DNA of 64,000 nt. It comes from UBA12191 sp964422295 (GTDB lineage Bacteria > Planctomycetota > UBA8108 > UBA1146). The stretch lies in the NCBI GenBank assembly GCA_964422295.1, contig CAYRAM010000010.1, positions 26,414-90,413 of the forward strand. The letters run 5' to 3'. Shown here in pieces: positions 45,443-53,814 of this stretch (the stretch's first letter is position 1; the number at the start of each line of letters is the position of its first letter). The notes under the pieces are model-generated. The model had not been told where the DNA came from and searched no databases. It worked only from the letters and a program-made list of their open reading frames with translations. The translations under genes were made by a program, and so were the position numbers.

Positions 45443-48118
45443 TCAGTCTCCAGTCGTCTTTTTGGAAGCTTTCTTTGTGATTTTCTTTTTGGTCGACTTT
45501 TTCTTGGCGGATTTCTTTTTGGCGGTCTTCTTTTTCGCCTTCTTCTTGGCGGTCTTCTTCTTTTTCTTTTTCCCTTTTTTGGCGTCGCGTTCCCGTTTCT
45601 CCAAGATGCGTTGGGCTGCTTCAGAAGAGCTCACTGTGGTTGGGTCCATGCCACTGGCGAGGGTTGCATTGGTTTCCCCGTCTGTGGCGTAGGGGCCAAA
45701 TCGACCATCTTTGATTTGGATGGTTGCGCCATCCAATTCGACCACATTTTCAAAGGTCTGAATCGGCGGTTTGGCGGCAGCCCGGCCGCGGCGTTTCGGT
45801 TGTGACAGCAGGAAGCGGCAGCGAGCCTCATCGACGGTGAAAGGATCATCCCCATCTTCGAGGCTGCGCGTTTCCTTGCCCGCTTTCAGGTAGAGACCGT
45901 AACGGCCATTGAAGACGCGGATCTCTTCGCCTTCCACAGCAGTTCCCACCGGGCGCCCCTCTTTGAGAATGAGCAGTTGGATGGCGATCTCTGCAGTGAC
46001 CGATTCCGGTTCCATGTTCGGCAGCAGAGAGGCAAATTCCGGTTTCTCCTCACTGTCAGTATCGCCGCGCTGGACGTAGGGACCAAAGCGCCCACTTTTG
46101 AGGAAGATCGGTTTACCAGTGGCGCTGCAATGGCCAAGAGGCTCATCCCTGCGAGCGCCCGCTTGCAATATTTCATCGATCTTGGCGGCATCCAATTCGT
46201 CGGGAGGCAATTCTTCAGGAATATTGCCGCGGACATCTCCCGCTTCCAGGTAGGGACCGTAGCGACCGACACGAAGAATCACATCCTCGTTCTGAAAGCG
46301 CACGGGATCCCCGCCGGCGTATGGCATCGGGAAGCGGCAGATCGCGGCCGGATCGATGACTTCCATGCCATTCTCAAGCAGTCCTTCGAGGCCCGCTTCG
46401 CCATTTCCTGCCCAAAACTTTTTCAGATACTCGCGTGTATTGAGTTGGCCTTGGGCGATGCCGTCGAGGTCATCTTCCATCCGCTTGGTGAAACCGTAGT
46501 CGATGATCTGGCTGAAGTGTTCCTCCATCAAACGCACGACAGCGAAGGCGGTCCAGGTCGGCACCAAAGCCTTGTTGCGGCGGAAGGAGTATTGGGCCGA
46601 TTGTATGCGGTCGATGATGGAGGCGTAGGTACTTGGTCGTCCTATCCCGCGTTTTTCCATCTCTTTGACAAGGCCCGCTTCGGTGTAGCGTCCGATCGCC
46701 TGGGTGCGATGCTCTTCAGGATCGAGTTGTGAAAGAGAAACGCTGTCACCAACTTCGACTGCGGGCAACAGAGTTTCCTTGGTACCCGCAGGATCGGCGA
46801 GCATGAAGCCCTTATTGTCGATGACGGTGCCTCGGGCCTGATAGAGAGCAGTCTCTTCATGTTGCTCTTCGACCTCGACGATGACGGTCCTGCCAGTGGC
46901 CGGTTTCATCTGGCTGGCAACGGTGCGCTTCCAAATCAATTCGTAGAGGCGGGATTCGTCTTCACCGACTTTGGTGGAGACATCCTTGGGGTCGTCAAAA
47001 TTGGATGGGCGGATCGGTTCGTGCTCACCACCGGCATTCTTGGAGAGGTGCTCAAAGTTTTTTGGAGCGTGTTCATCGGCTCCATACTTTTTCTGGATCA
47101 ACGAGCCGATCTCCTGCATCGCTTCCGGGGCGAGGACGTAGTTGTCGGTTCGCACGTAGGTGATGAAGCCCTTTTGGAACAAGGCATTGGCGGCACGCAT
47201 CGTTCGCGAGGGGGAGAATCCGAGTCGGTTTGAGGCCTCTTGCTGCATTCCACTGGTGATGAAGGGAATGGGGGGCTTGCGGGAGTATGGCTTTTCCTCC
47301 AGGGAGGAGATTTTGAAATCACTGTTTTCAAAACGTTTTTTGAGTTCTGTCGAGCGAGCCTCATCGAGGATCAGGCAGTCCGCAGACTCATTTTTTAATT
47401 TGCCGTCGTCACCGAAGTCTTTGCCCAAGGCGATGGATCGCCCACCCAAAGTCAGCAGTTTGGCAGAGAAGTTATCTTTGGATTTGGTTTCGAACTCGGC
47501 ATCCATGTCCCAATAAACTGCAGGTACGAAACTGAGACGTTCCTTTTCTCGCTCCACCAACAGTCGGATGGCAACAGTCTGTACACGACCTGCGGAGAGA
47601 CCTTGGGCTACCTTGCGCCACAACAGATTGGAAACGGGGTACCCATAGAGTCGGTCAACCATTCGCCTTGCTTCTTGGGCTTCGACGAGGAGAGAGTCCA
47701 ACTCTTCCGGTTCAGCGATCGCCTTCTCCAGTGCACTCTTGGTGATCTGGCCGAGACGCAAGCGGCGGACGGGAAGACCCTTTTTTGGTTTGAGGACTTG
47801 CAGGAGATGCCAAGAGATGGCTTCCCCCTCCCGGTCTGCATCGGTTGCGAGATACAGTTCACTGGCCTCACGCATATGTTTGCGGATAGCGGTGACGGTC
47901 GACTTTTTGTCGTCGTCGAGGATGTAGATGGCTTCGAAATCGTTAGTGATTCCGGTGACCACTTGATTCTTTTTGTGCTCCTCGGGGACTTGACTCGCCT
48001 TCGAGGGGAGGTCGCGAATGTGCCCGACACTCGCTTCTACGACGAAGTCACCACCGAGGTATTTTTCGATGGTTTTGGCTTTGGTGGGTGATTCGACGAT
48101 CACAAGCCGTTTTGCCAT
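45443..48118 (-). CDS. topA: DNA topoisomerase I with lysine-rich tail
   Basis: An 891-residue type IA topoisomerase relaxing negative supercoils. Toprim domain: KRLVIVESPTKAKTIEKYLG at the N-terminus and DADREGEAISWHL; catalytic Tyr in FITYVRTDN (about 317; most homologues have S after the D). The C-terminus has four to five Topo C repeats (GRYGPYLEAGD, GRFGPYVQRGD, GRYGLYLKAGK, GRFGPYATDGE) instead of Cys4 zinc ribbons, and ends in about 45 residues of KKK/AKKK repeats like histone H1 tails. ATG 48118 is preferred over 48154, since the conserved MAKRLVIVESP begins there. Confidence 0.96.
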   Translation of the reverse strand: MAKRLVIVESPTKAKTIEKYLGGDFVVEASVGHIRDLPSKASQVPEEHKKNQVVTGITNDFEAIYILDDDKKSTVTAIRKHMREASELYLATDADREGEAISWHLLQVLKPKKGLPVRRLRLGQITKSALEKAIAEPEELDSLLVEAQEARRMVDRLYGYPVSNLLWRKVAQGLSAGRVQTVAIRLLVEREKERLSFVPAVYWDMDAEFETKSKDNFSAKLLTLGGRSIALGKDFGDDGKLKNESADCLILDEARSTELKKRFENSDFKISSLEEKPYSRKPPIPFITSGMQQEASNRLGFSPSRTMRAANALFQKGFITYVRTDNYVLAPEAMQEIGSLIQKKYGADEHAPKNFEHLSKNAGGEHEPIRPSNFDDPKDVSTKVGEDESRLYELIWKRTVASQMKPATGRTVIVEVEEQHEETALYQARGTVIDNKGFMLADPAGTKETLLPAVEVGDSVSLSQLDPEEHRTQAIGRYTEAGLVKEMEKRGIGRPSTYASIIDRIQSAQYSFRRNKALVPTWTAFAVVRLMEEHFSQIIDYGFTKRMEDDLDGIAQGQLNTREYLKKFWAGNGEAGLEGLLENGMEVIDPAAICRFPMPYAGGDPVRFQNEDVILRVGRYGPYLEAGDVRGNIPEELPPDELDAAKIDEILQAGARRDEPLGHCSATGKPIFLKSGRFGPYVQRGDTDSEEKPEFASLLPNMEPESVTAEIAIQLLILKEGRPVGTAVEGEEIRVFNGRYGLYLKAGKETRSLEDGDDPFTVDEARCRFLLSQPKRRGRAAAKPPIQTFENVVELDGATIQIKDGRFGPYATDGETNATLASGMDPTTVSSSEAAQRILEKRERDAKKGKKKKKKTAKKKAKKKTAKKKSAKKKSTKKKITKKASKKTTGD

Positions 48119-48328
48119 TCTTATCGGCCATCCTTTCGGGTCCCGCGACGGCACCGGAGCAACGTTTAATTACGGGTAACTTGTCGACGGGGGTTGTTGC
48201 AAGGGATCTTTTTCGCCGGGAGAGCATCGAAATTGGCAAATTCGGCGTGAATTCGCCGGATACTGCCCTTATACGGGGATGCAGGAAACCGCAGAAGAAT
48301 TTTTGAGATGTCCAGGTTGGAGGCGAAT

Positions 48329-49153
48329 TTGCCAGAACTTCCCGAGGTCGAAACGACTCGCAGAGGCATCGCCGAAAGAATTCGCGGGCTCCGAATTGAG
48401 TCGGTGGAGGTGCGACGTCCGCGGCTCCGACTGCCGATTCCGGAGGATCTCGCCGTGCGTCTGGAGGGAGCCGATTGGCAAGAGACGCGCCGGAGAGCCA
48501 AATTCCTGCTCTTGGATTCGACGCAGGGAACCTTGCTGATTCACCTGGGGATGTCAGGGAGTTTGCGCATCACCGATCGCACTCAAGATGTTCGCAAACA
48601 TGATCATGTGATCTGGAACCTGCAGGGAGATCGACAGCTTCGCTACCACGACCCGCGCCGCTTCGGGATCGTCACTTGGGCCGAAAGTGCTGGAGAGCCC
48701 CATCCCCTGCTGCAGGACCTGGGTCCCGAGCCGATCGGAGGCATCTCTGCGCAGGATCTTGGAGAGCACCTCTATCAACAATCAAGGAGGCGCAAGAAGC
48801 GATTGCGAGACTTTCTTCTCGATGGTCACGTGGTCGCCGGTGTGGGCAACATCTATGCGAATGAGGCCGCATGGAGATCGGGGATTCGCCCCGATCGTTC
48901 CTGTGGGCGGATCTCTCTGGAACGCTATCGGCTCCTCGCAGAAGAAATCCAGAAGGTTCTGCAGATCGCTGTCGACAAGGGCGGAACTACACTGAGGGAC
49001 TTTGTCGATCCTGAAGGAGAGCCCGGTTACTTCCAACATACCTTCGAGGTGTACGGACAGGAGGGTGAAGAGTGCTCCCGCTGCAGTCGACACATCGTCC
49101 GCAAAGTGATCTCCCAGCGATCCCTTTTCTTCTGCAGGGGTTGCCAAAGATAG
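48329..49153 (+). CDS. mutM: Formamidopyrimidine-DNA glycosylase
   Basis: A 274-residue DNA repair glycosylase removing oxidised purines such as 8-oxoguanine. The catalytic residue in this family is the N-terminal proline left after Met removal. An upstream ATG at 48308 would bury it seven residues inside the protein, whereas TTG 48329 gives MPELPEVET directly and has GGAGG five bases before it, so TTG is the start. Other marks: E3, the beta-hairpin Lys in RRRAKFLLLD, VAGVGNIYANEAAWRSGI and a C-terminal Cys4 zinc finger CSRC...CRGC. Confidence 0.95.
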   Translation: MPELPEVETTRRGIAERIRGLRIESVEVRRPRLRLPIPEDLAVRLEGADWQETRRRAKFLLLDSTQGTLLIHLGMSGSLRITDRTQDVRKHDHVIWNLQGDRQLRYHDPRRFGIVTWAESAGEPHPLLQDLGPEPIGGISAQDLGEHLYQQSRRRKKRLRDFLLDGHVVAGVGNIYANEAAWRSGIRPDRSCGRISLERYRLLAEEIQKVLQIAVDKGGTTLRDFVDPEGEPGYFQHTFEVYGQEGEECSRCSRHIVRKVISQRSLFFCRGCQR

Positions 49154-49180
49154 TTTTCCCGTGACGGGTCCGCTTTCCCC

Positions 49181-49195
49181 CGCCCCTGCAGGGGC
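49181..49195 (+). other. GC-rich hairpin between mutM and icd
   Basis: GCCCC (49182-49186) and GGGGC (49191-49195) pair around TGCA. No T-run follows; it may be a weak terminator or part of the icd leader. Confidence 0.3.
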
Positions 49196-49276
49196 CTAAA
49201 ATCGCCCTTTGCGAAGCCTGCAAATTGAGCAGGATATTTCCAGACCCCCCGGGTCCCGAATTCAAGGAGTCCATCC

Positions 49277-50500
49277 GTGGAAAAGATCAAGGTCGAGAAT
49301 CCTGTCGTCGAACTCGATGGCGATGAGATGACCCGCATCATTTGGCAATTCATCAAGGATCGACTGATCCTTCCATACGTCGACGTAGAGTTGAAATATT
49401 TCGATCTCGGCATCCAGAAGCGCGATGAAACCGACGATCAGATCACCATCGATGCTGCAGAAGCGATCAAGGAGTACGGAGTCGGCGTCAAGTGCGCCAC
49501 GATCACTCCCGATGAGGAGCGGGTGGAAGAGTTTGGCCTCAAAAAGATGTGGCGCTCTCCCAATGGCACCATTCGCAATATCCTCGGAGGTACTGTATTC
49601 CGTGAGCCGATCATCTGTGAAAACGTTCCTCGTCTCGTTCCCGGCTGGACTGAATCGATCGTCATCGGGAGACATGCCCACGGGGACCAGTACCGGGCAA
49701 CCGACTTTTTGGTCCCTGGAGCGGGCAAGCTGACGATGACTTTCACCCCCGAAGATGACGGTGACCCGATGAATTTCGACGTGATGGAGTTTGATGCTCC
49801 CGGGATCGCCATGGGGATGTACAACCTGGATGAATCGATCCGCGGCTTCGCCCGCGCATGCATGAACTACGGCTTGCAGCGCAAGTGGCCCGTCTATCTG
49901 TCGACAAAGAACACCATCCTCAAAGCCTACGATGGACGCTTCAAGGATCTGTTCCAGGAGGTGTTCGATAGCGAGTTCAAGGCGGCTTTTGAAGATGCCG
50001 GAATCGAATATGAGCATCGTTTGATCGACGACATGGTCGCCTGTGCCATGAAGTGGTCTGGCGGATTCGTGTGGGCGTGCAAAAATTACGACGGTGACGT
50101 GCAGTCTGACACCGTGGCCCAGGGATTCGGATCGCTGGGTTTGATGACCAGTGTATTGATGACCCCCGATGGCAACACCGTCGAGGCAGAGGCGGCGCAT
50201 GGAACGGTGACCCGCCACTACCGTCAGCACCAGAAGGGGTTGCCGACCTCGACCAATCCCATCGCAAGCATCTTTGCGTGGACCCGTGGATTCGCCCATC
50301 GTGCGCGCATCGATGGCAATGACGCATTGAAACAGTTTGCCGAAGATCTGGAAGCGGTCTGCATCGAGACGGTCGAAGCGGGACACATGACCAAGGACCT
50401 TGCATTGCTGGTGGGTGGGGATACCCCCTTCATGACCACTGAGGAATTCCTCGCCAAATTGGACGAAAACCTGCAGGCCAAGATAGGCCACGCTTCCTGA
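49277..50500 (+). CDS. icd: NADP-dependent isocitrate dehydrogenase (eukaryotic-like type)
   Basis: A 407-residue TCA-cycle enzyme converting isocitrate to 2-oxoglutarate. VELDGDEMTRIIWQFIKD at the N-terminus, SPNGTIRNILGGTVFREPII and IGRHAHGDQYRATDF identify the homodimeric IDH type found in mitochondria and many bacteria, rather than the E. coli type. It starts at GTG 49277 with AAGGAG seven bases before it. It lies just upstream of the hydroxyproline cluster, whose end product is 2-oxoglutarate, but a terminator-like hairpin separates them. Confidence 0.96.
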   Translation: MEKIKVENPVVELDGDEMTRIIWQFIKDRLILPYVDVELKYFDLGIQKRDETDDQITIDAAEAIKEYGVGVKCATITPDEERVEEFGLKKMWRSPNGTIRNILGGTVFREPIICENVPRLVPGWTESIVIGRHAHGDQYRATDFLVPGAGKLTMTFTPEDDGDPMNFDVMEFDAPGIAMGMYNLDESIRGFARACMNYGLQRKWPVYLSTKNTILKAYDGRFKDLFQEVFDSEFKAAFEDAGIEYEHRLIDDMVACAMKWSGGFVWACKNYDGDVQSDTVAQGFGSLGLMTSVLMTPDGNTVEAEAAHGTVTRHYRQHQKGLPTSTNPIASIFAWTRGFAHRARIDGNDALKQFAEDLEAVCIETVEAGHMTKDLALLVGGDTPFMTTEEFLAKLDENLQAKIGHAS

Positions 50501-50512
50501 TCGAAGGAAATC

Positions 50513-50555
50513 GGCCTCGGCTCCCCTCATTGGAGTTGAGGTCGATTCTCTTTCC
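50513..50555 (+). terminator. Probable terminator after icd
   Basis: A 12-bp stem with three G-T pairs (50513-50524 with 50532-50543) and a seven-base loop, 12 bases after the icd stop, followed by GATTCTCTTTCC. The T-tract is interrupted, so termination may be partial. Confidence 0.5.
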
Positions 50556-50573
50556 TCGGGGGCAGGAGGTGAT

Positions 50574-51506
50574 GTGATTCACTATACCGACCTGCACACT
50601 GAGGGTGAGCCGACCCGGGTGATCACCTCGGGCTTTCCAGATCTGGGAACAGGATCGATTCTCCAACGCAGTGAGATGATGACGAAAAATTTCAGCGACC
50701 TGTGTTCGGGAATCGTGCGTGAACCACGGGGTCATGAGGCGATGGTTGCGGCGCTCCTTCTGGAGCCTGCAGACAAAAGTTGTGATCACGGTGTGATCTT
50801 CTTCAATAATGTTGGCTCCCTTGGGATGTGTGGTCACGGCACCATGGGTGTCGTCCGTGCATTGAGGGATCAGGGGTTCATGGGTTCCGACACTGTGACC
50901 TTCGAAACCCCCGCCGGAAATGTCGATGCCGCCATCGATGAAGCGGGGCGTATCTCGGTCGTCAACGTGGAGAGCTATTGCTATCGCCGGCAGGTGGAAG
51001 TGGAACTCTCCTCAGGCCAAAAGGTGATCGGGGATATCGCCTGGGGAGGGAATTGGTTTTTCCTCACAGGGTCGAACGGGTGGCCTCTCGACGTGAGAGA
51101 ATCGCCGATCCTCATCGATTTTGCATCAGAGATTCGGGTTGCGCTGGAATCGAACGGAATCTGCGGTGAAGGCGGAGCTCCCATCGACCATGTCGAATTG
51201 CACGAGAGCCTTCAAGGTGGGCAACAGGGAGTTCGCAGTTTCGTGATGTGTCCAGGAATGGAATGGGATCGATCACCCTGCGGGACAGGTGCCAGCGCCA
51301 CCGTGGCATCGATGGCAGATCAACAACTCATCAGCCCCGGGGAAACTTGGATTCAGGAGAGCATTCTGGGAGGCCGGTTTGAAGTCACATATGAGTTGGG
51401 GGAAAGAGGAATCATTCCGACGATCAGCGGCAGGGCCTGGCCCTGTTCACGGGGTGAGTTGATCTTCGAAGAGGATGATCCTTTTCGCAGTGGATTCCCA
51501 CGCTAG
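50574..51506 (+). CDS. 4-hydroxyproline 2-epimerase (proline racemase family)
   Basis: A 310-residue cofactor-independent epimerase that interconverts trans-4-hydroxy-L-proline and cis-4-hydroxy-D-proline. Both catalytic thiols are present: C86 in SLGMCGHGTMG and C236 in WDRSPCGTGASA, which marks a racemase or epimerase rather than the Cys/Thr dehydratases of the same family. GTG 50574 has AGGAGG four bases upstream. It opens a cluster containing the next enzymes for the D-isomer, which supports the hydroxyproline assignment over proline racemase. Confidence 0.92.
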   Translation: MIHYTDLHTEGEPTRVITSGFPDLGTGSILQRSEMMTKNFSDLCSGIVREPRGHEAMVAALLLEPADKSCDHGVIFFNNVGSLGMCGHGTMGVVRALRDQGFMGSDTVTFETPAGNVDAAIDEAGRISVVNVESYCYRRQVEVELSSGQKVIGDIAWGGNWFFLTGSNGWPLDVRESPILIDFASEIRVALESNGICGEGGAPIDHVELHESLQGGQQGVRSFVMCPGMEWDRSPCGTGASATVASMADQQLISPGETWIQESILGGRFEVTYELGERGIIPTISGRAWPCSRGELIFEEDDPFRSGFPR

Positions 51507-51565
51507 AGCGGGGCGTATCAGGCAGGTAGGCTCGGGGTGTTGAGGGCTTCAAGGAAGGGGAGACA

Positions 51566-52660
51566 ATGTTGAGCATCGCCATCGATGCGACCGCCGCATG
51601 TACTCCGAAGCCCACCGGGATCGGCAGGTACACGGAAGGTTTGACCTCAGCACTTTCTCGTCGGAATCTGTCTCTGCAGATCGGTACACGTTGTTCCCAC
51701 TTTCACCTCCGACAGCATCGATTGAGGGTGGAACGATCGCGTAGATTCTGGATCCAGGAACCACTTTGGCCGCTGACACGATCGGCAGATGTGATTCATG
51801 TCACGGACTCCCGTGTTCCCCGATGGCCACTTCTCAATTCGAGGATTCCCACCGTCGCAACACTTCATGATGTGTTTCACATTCTTCCGGGATTGACACG
51901 GGGTGAACAGTTCGCCACAGAAGAGTTTTCCCGCAAGAAAATTGACAGGTACCGGGCGATCGCCCGCGATTGCGAACGCATCATCGCTGTCAGCGAGACG
52001 ACGAGAGATGATTTTCTCAAGCATGTGGACTGTGATCCCGAGAAAGTGGATGTGGTCCACCATGGCATCGATAAAAATTTCATGACTGATGCTGCCGATG
52101 ATATTCAGCTTCTGGAAGAGACGGGTATCCCTGCAGGAGGAATCCTCTACGTCGGAGATTTTTCTCAGCGCAAAAATCTCGATGGAATCGTGGCAGGATT
52201 TCTTGAGGCGGATTTGGACAAGGACATTCCACTGGTTCTGGTGGGAGAATCCTCCTACGGGTCCGGTGACCTGGAGAACATGATCCCCAGCACCGATCGG
52301 AACAGGATCAAACGCTTCGGTTGGAAGGACCAAAGAGCTCTGTCTGCGATCTATCGCAACTCCAGAGCATTGCTCTTCTGTACCCACTATGAGGGATTTG
52401 GTCTCCCCATTCTTGAAGCCTTGGCTTGCGCAATCCCCGTGGTGATTTCGAGCAGGGGTGCCGCACCCGAAGTTGCCGGAGGACATGGTCATCGCTGTGA
52501 CGCGGAGGATTCTGCATCGATTGCTGCTGCATTGCGTACTGCACTCGGGACCACTGAAGAGGATTGTCAGATGGGAAGAGAATACGCGCGCAGATTTACG
52601 TGGGATCGTTGCGCAGAGAAGACCGAAGCGGTGTATCAAAATGCGCTGGGAGCAATCTGA
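51566..52660 (+). CDS. Glycosyltransferase, GT4 family
   Basis: A 364-residue GT-B glycosyltransferase. N-terminal SIAIDATAACTPKPTGIGRY is the acceptor-side nucleotide fold; GILYVGDFSQRKNLDGIV begins the C-terminal domain and HYEGFGLPILEALACAIPVV is the GT4 E-x7-E donor-binding motif. Retaining transfer of a nucleotide-linked hexose to a surface glycan is typical. It sits oddly inside the hydroxyproline cluster, 59 bases after the epimerase and sharing TGATG with the dehydrogenase gene, so it is cotranslated with it despite having no obvious metabolic link. Confidence 0.92.
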   Translation: MLSIAIDATAACTPKPTGIGRYTEGLTSALSRRNLSLQIGTRCSHFHLRQHRLRVERSRRFWIQEPLWPLTRSADVIHVTDSRVPRWPLLNSRIPTVATLHDVFHILPGLTRGEQFATEEFSRKKIDRYRAIARDCERIIAVSETTRDDFLKHVDCDPEKVDVVHHGIDKNFMTDAADDIQLLEETGIPAGGILYVGDFSQRKNLDGIVAGFLEADLDKDIPLVLVGESSYGSGDLENMIPSTDRNRIKRFGWKDQRALSAIYRNSRALLFCTHYEGFGLPILEALACAIPVVISSRGAAPEVAGGHGHRCDAEDSASIAAALRTALGTTEEDCQMGREYARRFTWDRCAEKTEAVYQNALGAI

Positions 52661-53814
52661 TGGGGCGTCAACGAGTGATCGTTCTTGGAGCAGGGATCGC
52701 GGGTGTCAGTTGCGCCAGGGAATTTGCCCGCCGCGGGATCCATGTTTCACTGATCGAATCGGGACCTGCACCCGGAGTGCAGGGTGCCACCGCTGCGGGC
52801 ATGGGGCACATCGTCGTCAATGACGGAGATCCCGAACTCTTGAAACTGTGTCTTCGTGGACGACAAATTTGGCGACAGGATCTTGCAGAGGAGAAAGGTG
52901 ACAGTGGCTATTGGCGCAGTGGCACCTTGTGGGTTGCAGAGGATGATCAGCAGATCACAACACTTCGTGGAGCCCTCGGCAGACTTCAGGGAGCAGGAGT
53001 GGAGTGCGAATTGGTCGACTCTGCCAGGCTCATCGAAGTGGAACCTGCGCTTGCTCGCGATTTGGCGGGTGGGCTGCGGATTCCCCACGACGGTGTCGTC
53101 TATGCCCCGCGGGTGACCACCGATATCTGGAAGCAGATGGACACAATAGACAGTCACTTTAACTGTGCTGTTGAAGAGATCGGGGACGGGAGGGTCGTTC
53201 TTGGGAACGGTGCAGTCTTCGAAGGAGATGCAGTCGTCGTTGCCACCGGCGTTTCTCTCCTCGACCAACTGTCGAAAGCTGCAGGCGAGTGGGCTCGCCA
53301 ATTTCCTATCTTTCCCAGGGAAGGTCATCTGGCGATCACTGCCCGGGGAACACGTATTCTCAATCACCATGTGGTGGAAGCCGGTTATCAACAGGGAGCG
53401 CACCATGTAGCGGAGGAAGCGGTTGCCTGCGCAATTCTCCCACGACAAACCGATCAACTCTGTCTCGGATCATCGCGAAGGTCGCGCCGGGCAGGGCCTG
53501 TCGATCCTGCCCTCTTGCAGCGAATCATCGATCGTTGTGAAAGATTTGTTCCCGGAGTGAGTTCCCTTCCCATCGTGCGCTCGTGGACCGGAGCGCGGGC
53601 AGCGACAAAAGACGGAAAACCGCTGATCGGTCCGGTACCAGGACTGAGCCGAACCTGGTTGTTGGGTGGATTTGAAGGTTTGGGAATTACCCAGGCACCC
53701 GCTGCCGCCGAACTCCTTTGTCAGCGGATCCTGGGCGAGACCTGCACCCTCGATCCGCGACCTTGGGATCCGGGACGATTGCGCATGCCCGTGGCGAGGA
53801 GATCCCATGCCTGA
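52660..53814 (+). CDS. FAD-dependent D-hydroxyproline dehydrogenase, catalytic subunit
   Basis: A 384-residue DAO-fold oxidoreductase. FAD-binding RVIVLGAGIAGVSCAREFA is at residues 5-23, GATAAGMGHIVVND follows the cofactor, and RSWTGARAATKDGKPLIG with the C-terminal WLLGGFEGLGITQAP completes the fold. With the following (2Fe-2S)/FAD protein it should oxidise cis-4-hydroxy-D-proline to pyrroline-4-hydroxy-2-carboxylate, as in Pseudomonas and Sinorhizobium. ATG overlaps the glycosyltransferase stop by one base; an upstream in-frame start at 52564 would lie inside that gene. Confidence 0.9.
   Translation: MGRQRVIVLGAGIAGVSCAREFARRGIHVSLIESGPAPGVQGATAAGMGHIVVNDGDPELLKLCLRGRQIWRQDLAEEKGDSGYWRSGTLWVAEDDQQITTLRGALGRLQGAGVECELVDSARLIEVEPALARDLAGGLRIPHDGVVYAPRVTTDIWKQMDTIDSHFNCAVEEIGDGRVVLGNGAVFEGDAVVVATGVSLLDQLSKAAGEWARQFPIFPREGHLAITARGTRILNHHVVEAGYQQGAHHVAEEAVACAILPRQTDQLCLGSSRRSRRAGPVDPALLQRIIDRCERFVPGVSSLPIVRSWTGARAATKDGKPLIGPVPGLSRTWLLGGFEGLGITQAPAAAELLCQRILGETCTLDPRPWDPGRLRMPVARRSHA

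Noticed and set aside
45462..45600. Apparent low-complexity DNA repeat at the 3' end of topA
   Set aside because: It is explained by lysine-codon repeats of the protein tail, not by a separate repeat element.
48308..48328. ATG 48308 as start of mutM
   Set aside because: It would add seven residues before the catalytic proline, which must be N-terminal.
49262..50530. 422-codon frame antisense to icd
   Set aside because: Fully antisense to a highly conserved enzyme; produced by codon bias.
51647..52639. 330-codon frame antisense to the glycosyltransferase
   Set aside because: It mirrors the coding strand of a clear GT4 gene; its translation is Cys/His/Ser-rich with no motif, typical of codon-bias shadows.
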